Source: JAJTFW01 sp046330075 (GTDB taxonomy: Bacteria; Bacteroidota; Bacteroidia; AKYH767-A; OLB10). Taken from it: DNA of 64,000 nucleotides. Position numbers and translations under genes: made by a program. Positions within the stretch are counted from its first letter, which is position 1, and every line of letters starts with the position of its first letter. Below the pieces are notes generated by a model that saw only the letters and a program-made list of their open reading frames with translations, was not told where the DNA came from and made no database searches. The stretch lies in the NCBI GenBank assembly GCA_046330075.1, contig JAXLTL010000001.1, positions 1,364,001-1,428,000 of the forward strand. The letters are read 5' to 3'. Shown here piece by piece: positions 60,249 to 64,000 of this stretch.

Positions 60249-60683
60249 TCACGCTCCATTAAAATGCGCACGCAGCTGGTTTAAATACTGTGTCCATCCT
60301 CCGGTGCAACTCTTATAACATTCTATTTCCGGAACCAATCCATGGTGCGTAAATGTTACCGTGGTCATCTCCTGCTGCTGTTCCACTTCAAATGAGAATC
60401 GGGTACCGATCCATTCACCGGTGTTTTTCAGAAATGTCAGCTTACTTTCCGTAACCTCCCAGACCAACTTCCTATTCGCAACGGTTTCGATCAATCGTTG
60501 CCGGGAAAAATGAGCACCATTACCGGCAGTGAACGAAAACACATCGTTCACGACCTCGCTGCTGCCTTCTATGGACTCACCGTATATGCCGGTCCACCAG
60601 TTCAATGGATTTTTCAGGTACGCGAACACCGCCTCCGGAGCAGCCTTAGTTGTAAAGCTGAAAACGAAATGATCCTTTGCCAT
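60249..60683 (-). CDS. SRPBCC/AHSA1 domain protein
   Basis: 144 residues. FVFSFTTKAAPEAVFAYLKNPLNWWTGIYG, GNGAHFSRQRLIETVANRKLVWEVTESK, EWIGTRFSFEVEQQ and TVTFTHHGLVPEIECYKSCTGGWTQYLNQLRAHF show the START-like helix-grip fold of AHSA1/SRPBCC proteins, which bind hydrophobic ligands. It ends in a run with DinB and a GlxA-type regulator. The ligand is unknown. Confidence 0.9.
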   Translation of the reverse strand: MAKDHFVFSFTTKAAPEAVFAYLKNPLNWWTGIYGESIEGSSEVVNDVFSFTAGNGAHFSRQRLIETVANRKLVWEVTESKLTFLKNTGEWIGTRFSFEVEQQQEMTTVTFTHHGLVPEIECYKSCTGGWTQYLNQLRAHFNGA

Positions 60684-60692
60684 CCTCCTTCC

Positions 60693-61172
60693 TTATTTTA
60701 ACAGCGCCAGCTGACCTGCGTGATATTGCAAATGAGATGTCCGAGTAATGATAATATTCAGCTTATTGCGATGAGGCTCCTTCGCAAAATCCTCTTCAGA
60801 AACTGCAGTATGTCTCGCAAACCACTCCGCTTCAGTGAGCGCAGCAAACTTTGCCTGCAGCATATTATTCTGCTTGTCCCAGAGGGCTCGCAGCGTTGCC
60901 ACCGCAGGAATCTCTGCAATAGCCTTATCGGCCTGTTTAATGAAAGGTTCCTGCAGCTCCGGATATTGTCGCTCACCTAAACCCAGTAAAACCAGCATAT
61001 CATCATGCACGGCAATCAGATGTCCGAGCAAATAGATGCCCCGGTTCTTTCCCGGCGCCACTTCATTCATGAAGCGTTCGTCATTTATTTCATTGATTAT
61101 TTTGCCGGCACTGACAACAGATCCATTCCATCTGTCCAGTACCATCTTAATGGTGAGTGCGGGGTGTGTCAT
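60693..61172 (-). CDS. DinB family (DfsA-like) metal-dependent protein
   Basis: 159 residues from the ATG at 61172, preferred over an upstream start at 61235 because THPALTIKMVLDRWNG is the usual start. GHLIAVHDDM and HLQYHAGQLALL carry the His metal ligands expected of DinB proteins. The family covers thiol-S-transferases and related metal enzymes; substrate unknown. It diverges from the GlxA regulator with ~115 bases between and lies 9 bases from the SRPBCC gene. Confidence 0.88.
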   Translation of the reverse strand: MTHPALTIKMVLDRWNGSVVSAGKIINEINDERFMNEVAPGKNRGIYLLGHLIAVHDDMLVLLGLGERQYPELQEPFIKQADKAIAEIPAVATLRALWDKQNNMLQAKFAALTEAEWFARHTAVSEEDFAKEPHRNKLNIIITRTSHLQYHAGQLALLK

Positions 61173-61244
61173 CGTTGATTTCTTTTTGCAAACATACAGT
61201 CCTGGAAGCAAATCCGTGAGGTGCCATTTAGACAATCTGACGGG

Positions 61245-61274
61245 TTGATTTGGACATGCAATATACTATCTTTG
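61245..61274 (+). promoter_or_regulatory. Complete Bacteroidota promoter for the GlxA-like gene
   Basis: TTG (61245-61247), 19-base spacer, TATCTTTG (61267-61274). The ATG at 61288 follows after 13 bases, so the transcript is nearly leaderless. Confidence 0.65.
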
Positions 61275-61287
61275 CAGCGAAAACAGC

Positions 61288-62277
61288 ATGAAGCATTTAT
61301 CCATTCTGGTTCCGGATGAACAAACCAACATGAGTACAATCGCTTGTATTGTAGGTTCATACCAGCTATTTACAGAAGCGAATAAAGCAAGGATCAAATC
61401 CGGGAAATCCGCACTCTTTGAAATTGCACTGGTGGGTGCGAACGACACCGATTTTCTGGACAACGAGCTGCTGCAGATAAAACATCAACAGACCATCTCC
61501 GATATCAGCAAAACGCAGCTTATTCTGGTGCCAGCCTCCCTCATCAGGAGTTATGAAACAGCGACGCAAAACAATAGATTGTTGATCGACTGGGTACGCA
61601 AACAACATAAAAAGGGAGCAGAAATTGCGAGCATGTGCATCGGGAGTTATATGCTGGCCGCCACCGGACTCTTATCCGGCAAACAATGCTCCACACATTG
61701 GGCTCTGGCAGAAGATTTCAAAACACTGTATCCGGATGTTCACCTGCAAACAGACCAATTAATCACCGACGAAAACGGCATCTATACCAACGGCGGAGCA
61801 TATTCTTTTCTACATCTGCTGCTGTATCTCGTAGAAAAATACTACGACAGATCAACTGCCATCCATTGCGCAAAATATTTCCAGATCGATCCCGACCGGA
61901 ATCTTCAGGCGGAGTTTTCGATTTTCAATGGCCATAAAAACCACAACGACAAGGAAATTTTATCGGCACAGAAATTCATTGAAAAGAAATACCGGGACAA
62001 AATCTCGATCGAAAAACTATCCGGAGACCTGAACATCGGCAGGCGAAGTTTTGACCGGAGATTTATCAAAGCCACCGGACTCACGCCCATCGATTATCTG
62101 CAACGCGTACGGGTAGAAGCCGCGAAGAAATTATTTGAGTCGTCCCGAAAAACTGTAAGTGAAATCATGTACGACAGTGGCTACAACGATGCTAAAGCCT
62201 TCAGAGATGTTTTTAACCGGATTACCGGCTTATCACCACTTGAATACAAGGTCAAATACAATAAAGATCATTCATGA
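61288..62277 (+). CDS. GlxA-type transcriptional regulator (DJ-1/PfpI plus AraC domains)
   Basis: 329 residues. The N-terminal DJ-1/PfpI-like domain (~1-190, SILVPDEQTNMSTIACIVGSYQLF, IASMCIGSYMLAATGLLSG with the nucleophile-like Cys) is followed by an AraC HTH domain (~220-325, ISIEKLSGDLNIGRRSFDRRFIKATGLTPIDYLQRVRVEAAKKL and TVSEIMYDSGYNDAKAFRDVFNRITGLSPLEYKVKY). Regulates a neighbouring pathway in response to an unknown small molecule. The divergent SRPBCC/DinB genes may be targets. Confidence 0.92.
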   Translation: MKHLSILVPDEQTNMSTIACIVGSYQLFTEANKARIKSGKSALFEIALVGANDTDFLDNELLQIKHQQTISDISKTQLILVPASLIRSYETATQNNRLLIDWVRKQHKKGAEIASMCIGSYMLAATGLLSGKQCSTHWALAEDFKTLYPDVHLQTDQLITDENGIYTNGGAYSFLHLLLYLVEKYYDRSTAIHCAKYFQIDPDRNLQAEFSIFNGHKNHNDKEILSAQKFIEKKYRDKISIEKLSGDLNIGRRSFDRRFIKATGLTPIDYLQRVRVEAAKKLFESSRKTVSEIMYDSGYNDAKAFRDVFNRITGLSPLEYKVKYNKDHS

Positions 62278-62300
62278 TCTGAATTATCAGGATCTGCGAC

Positions 62301-63458
62301 TCACGGCTTATACACCGCTACATACGCTTCACCGGAAGTGTTGGTGAATGCTCCGCCGGCATATACATAGCCTCTGGAATCCACGGCAAGTGCCCAGATT
62401 TCGCCGTTGGCCTTGAACTTATTGCTGCCACCGAGTTCCTGCCAGGAACTGCCGTTCCATTCAGCCACATAGTAGTAACCTGAAGCATTGGTCAGGTTTC
62501 CGGCCAGGTATAGTTTTCCGTTGGCACTGACAGCCATAGTGTAGAATGGATTAAATCCTGATGGCAAACCGGCATTGCTATATACCGTCCAGTTTGTTCC
62601 GTCCCATTTGCAGATTTTATAATCCGCAGGCGTTATCGTTTGTGTAAGAAAATACACATTGCCTGCAGCATCATAGCAGGATGTGTAAACAGCATTCGTA
62701 GTTCCCGCCGCAAAGGGATACCCGATATTCTGCCACGCAGTTCCGTTGTATTTTGAAATCACTTTTGTACCGTTCTTGTCCAGACCTTCAACAAACACAT
62801 TTCCGGTGATGTCGCGGAAAATACTGTTTTTCATATCGCAGGACACCGTATCGCCGGTGAGGGAATCAAAGTACTTATTCGGCATCGTGATCCAATGGCT
62901 GCCGTCCCATACCACATTGCGGTAAGTGGAGCCTGACGAAGGCTGAAGAAAGGATGCGTAAATTTTGCCGGAGGGCAATACGATAAAGGGAATCTCCGAC
63001 GATACCGCCGAAACATTCGTATCAATATCATCGCCTACCATACTCCAACTGCCATCATATTTGGCGATATAGGTGAGGTTGGTGCTGTTGGAAATCACCG
63101 CCGACTCATTATTCGAGAGATATAAATTTCCTGCTCCATCAAGCTGTAACTGAAAATGCTCCAGCGGATCCGACGAACTCAGGTTGCCCACTTTCGACCA
63201 GGAAGTGCCGTTGAATTTATAGGGTGTCCAGTCGCCCGTACCAAAATAATCCGGCGAGATGTACACATTATTGGAAGGATCGATGGTGATCGCCCAGATA
63301 TTCTCATTGGTGAAGGAGAGATTTAAACTCCCTCCCAGCTGCTGCCAGCCGGAATTAATGGTACCGGAACCACCACCGGGTGCAGGATCGTCTTTATCCT
63401 TGTTTTTACAAGAAACAGCCAGAGCAGAGACCAGCAAAATCAGCAATACTTTTTTCAT
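62301..63458 (-). CDS. Lipoprotein, beta-propeller-like
   Basis: 385 residues from the ATG at 63458, chosen because a lipoprotein signal (VLLILLVSALAVSC then KNKDKDD) follows. A low-complexity linker (DDPAPGGGSGT) precedes repeats of ~40-50 residues of the pattern W-x-x-V/LG ... xxNVYxSxxxxxxxxYxxxGTSW, ending YVYAGGAFTNTSGEAYVAVYKP. The pattern suggests a propeller of sensor/lyase type. Ligand unknown. Its end is 23 bases from the convergent GlxA regulator gene. Confidence 0.82.
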   Translation of the reverse strand: MKKVLLILLVSALAVSCKNKDKDDPAPGGGSGTINSGWQQLGGSLNLSFTNENIWAITIDPSNNVYISPDYFGTGDWTPYKFNGTSWSKVGNLSSSDPLEHFQLQLDGAGNLYLSNNESAVISNSTNLTYIAKYDGSWSMVGDDIDTNVSAVSSEIPFIVLPSGKIYASFLQPSSGSTYRNVVWDGSHWITMPNKYFDSLTGDTVSCDMKNSIFRDITGNVFVEGLDKNGTKVISKYNGTAWQNIGYPFAAGTTNAVYTSCYDAAGNVYFLTQTITPADYKICKWDGTNWTVYSNAGLPSGFNPFYTMAVSANGKLYLAGNLTNASGYYYVAEWNGSSWQELGGSNKFKANGEIWALAVDSRGYVYAGGAFTNTSGEAYVAVYKP

Positions 63459-63582
63459 AGTTATAGTTTGGGGCTTCGCCAAAATTAAAGGTTGACCTGG
63501 ATACAGGAAATACTACAAATGCGTTATATAATACTATTAATCCAGGATTGTTATAAATCTCACCTGGCCCAAAGCACCATGA

Positions 63583-63870
63583 TCAGCTGTATCCTCCGGA
63601 AGAGTAAATGACCAACCCGATCACAAAATTCAACACCAGGACCACGAGCACCAAAACCAGACAAGCATTACAAATCTGCTTCCATATTACTGCACCGGGC
63701 TCAACCGGTAATCGGTACCAGCGAAAGTAATAACCGGGTGAAACCAACCATATACTAAGGCCAGGATTTCGTTGATGCCTCTTATCGAGATAATAGTGCA
63801 CCACAACTTTGCACACTATGAAAAATACGATAGCCCCGCCGGAGAGGTTATGGTAAAGATGAAGGGACAT
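63583..63870 (-). CDS. Small two-TM membrane protein
   Basis: 95 residues from the ATG at 63870. Membrane segments GAIVFFIVCKVVVHYYL (~12-30) and LVLVLVVLVLNFVIGLVIY (~72-92). Between them is a basic/aromatic stretch (PGYYFRWYRLPVEPG). No family recognised. The same frame continues open through a TTG to the window edge, so an extended product is possible but unlikely. Confidence 0.6.
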   Translation of the reverse strand: MSLHLYHNLSGGAIVFFIVCKVVVHYYLDKRHQRNPGLSIWLVSPGYYFRWYRLPVEPGAVIWKQICNACLVLVLVVLVLNFVIGLVIYSSGGYS

Positions 63871-64000
63871 GTTGATCGAATATAAATTTATTACCAGGCA
63901 CAGGTGATGATGATTTATCGTTGCGCAATTCTGACGTCGCAAGGTCGAATATTCTTCACCTGACGGCCCTCCTTCTTGCTCACGAAACCCTTCAAGATTC
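63871..64000. other. Right edge of the window
   Basis: 130 bases without a feature I can support. The minus strand may carry the beginning of an upstream gene beyond the window. Confidence 0.4.

Noticed and set aside
60042..60284. 80-codon plus-strand frame between antitoxin and SRPBCC genes
   Set aside because: Overlaps the end of the SRPBCC gene on the other strand; no recognisable motif.

Overview
The window looks like chromosomal DNA from a member of the Bacteroidota. The evidence is: four proteins with type IX secretion (T9SS) C-terminal sorting domains or a closely similar C-terminus, a PorV/PorQ-family protein, a TonB-dependent receptor with an N-terminal carboxypeptidase-like domain, many SC-K/R lipoproteins, short leaders without clear Shine-Dalgarno sites, and repeated exact matches to the Bacteroidota -7 promoter element TAnnTTTG (with TTG about 19-23 bases upstream in the clearest cases). 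Species cannot be named from the sequence alone.

Region by region. 1-5.5 kb: the end of a secreted dockerin/cohesin-like T9SS protein, alaS, and a divergent M23 peptidase-MerR pair. 5.5-9.1 kb: a minus-strand run mqnD - ADP-heptose epimerase - GtrA, then an endonuclease/exonuclease/phosphatase-family membrane protein. 9.1-13.1 kb: a five-gene exported operon (two repeat-type lipoproteins, a Tat-exported DUF1501 protein, a cytochrome-like lipoprotein and a small lipoprotein) that resembles planctomycete PSCyt/DUF1501 modules. 13.2-16.5 kb: a UbiD-family decarboxylase (with mqnD this suggests futalosine-route menaquinone synthesis), a YD-repeat-like protein and a YbaN-like membrane protein. 16.7-21.3 kb: a TetR regulator with a palindromic operator and a TolC-HlyD-EmrB efflux pump.

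21.49-26.96 kb is the main accessory feature: a compact integrative element inserted in the 3' end of tRNA-Leu(UAA). A 17-bp copy of the tRNA end lies 5.4 kb away, and the decamer ATTACTTTAA occurs inside both ends (candidate integrase arm sites). The element carries a tyrosine recombinase, an HTH/excisionase-like protein with a palindrome over its start, a protein resembling filamentous-phage replication initiators, two unrecognised proteins and an exported coiled-coil cargo protein. It has no visible phage structural, Zot or mobilisation gene. To its right (26.96-27.8 kb) is repeat-rich DNA: paired 116-bp palindromic repeats and a 96-bp tandem duplication that includes the 3' end of tRNA-Gly(GCC).

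27.8-32.6 kb: housekeeping genes mutS, a SpoU-type methyltransferase, ruvC, a HIT protein and greA. 32.6-41.7 kb: a three-gene operon of TonB-dependent receptor, 1404-residue exported protein and PorV/PorQ-family protein. 42-46 kb: a small membrane protein and smc. 46-54 kb: two T9SS-sorted proteins, small exported proteins, a lipoprotein with a degenerate Rieske-like domain, bestrophin, and intergenic degenerate 8-bp repeats. 54-58.3 kb: a cation P-type ATPase and a two-gene respiratory-type module of a membrane b-type cytochrome candidate and a ten-CxxCH multiheme cytochrome c. 58.4-64 kb: a membrane-anchored protein, a ParE-type toxin-antitoxin pair, SRPBCC and DinB proteins, a GlxA-like AraC regulator, a propeller-like lipoprotein and a small two-TM membrane protein.
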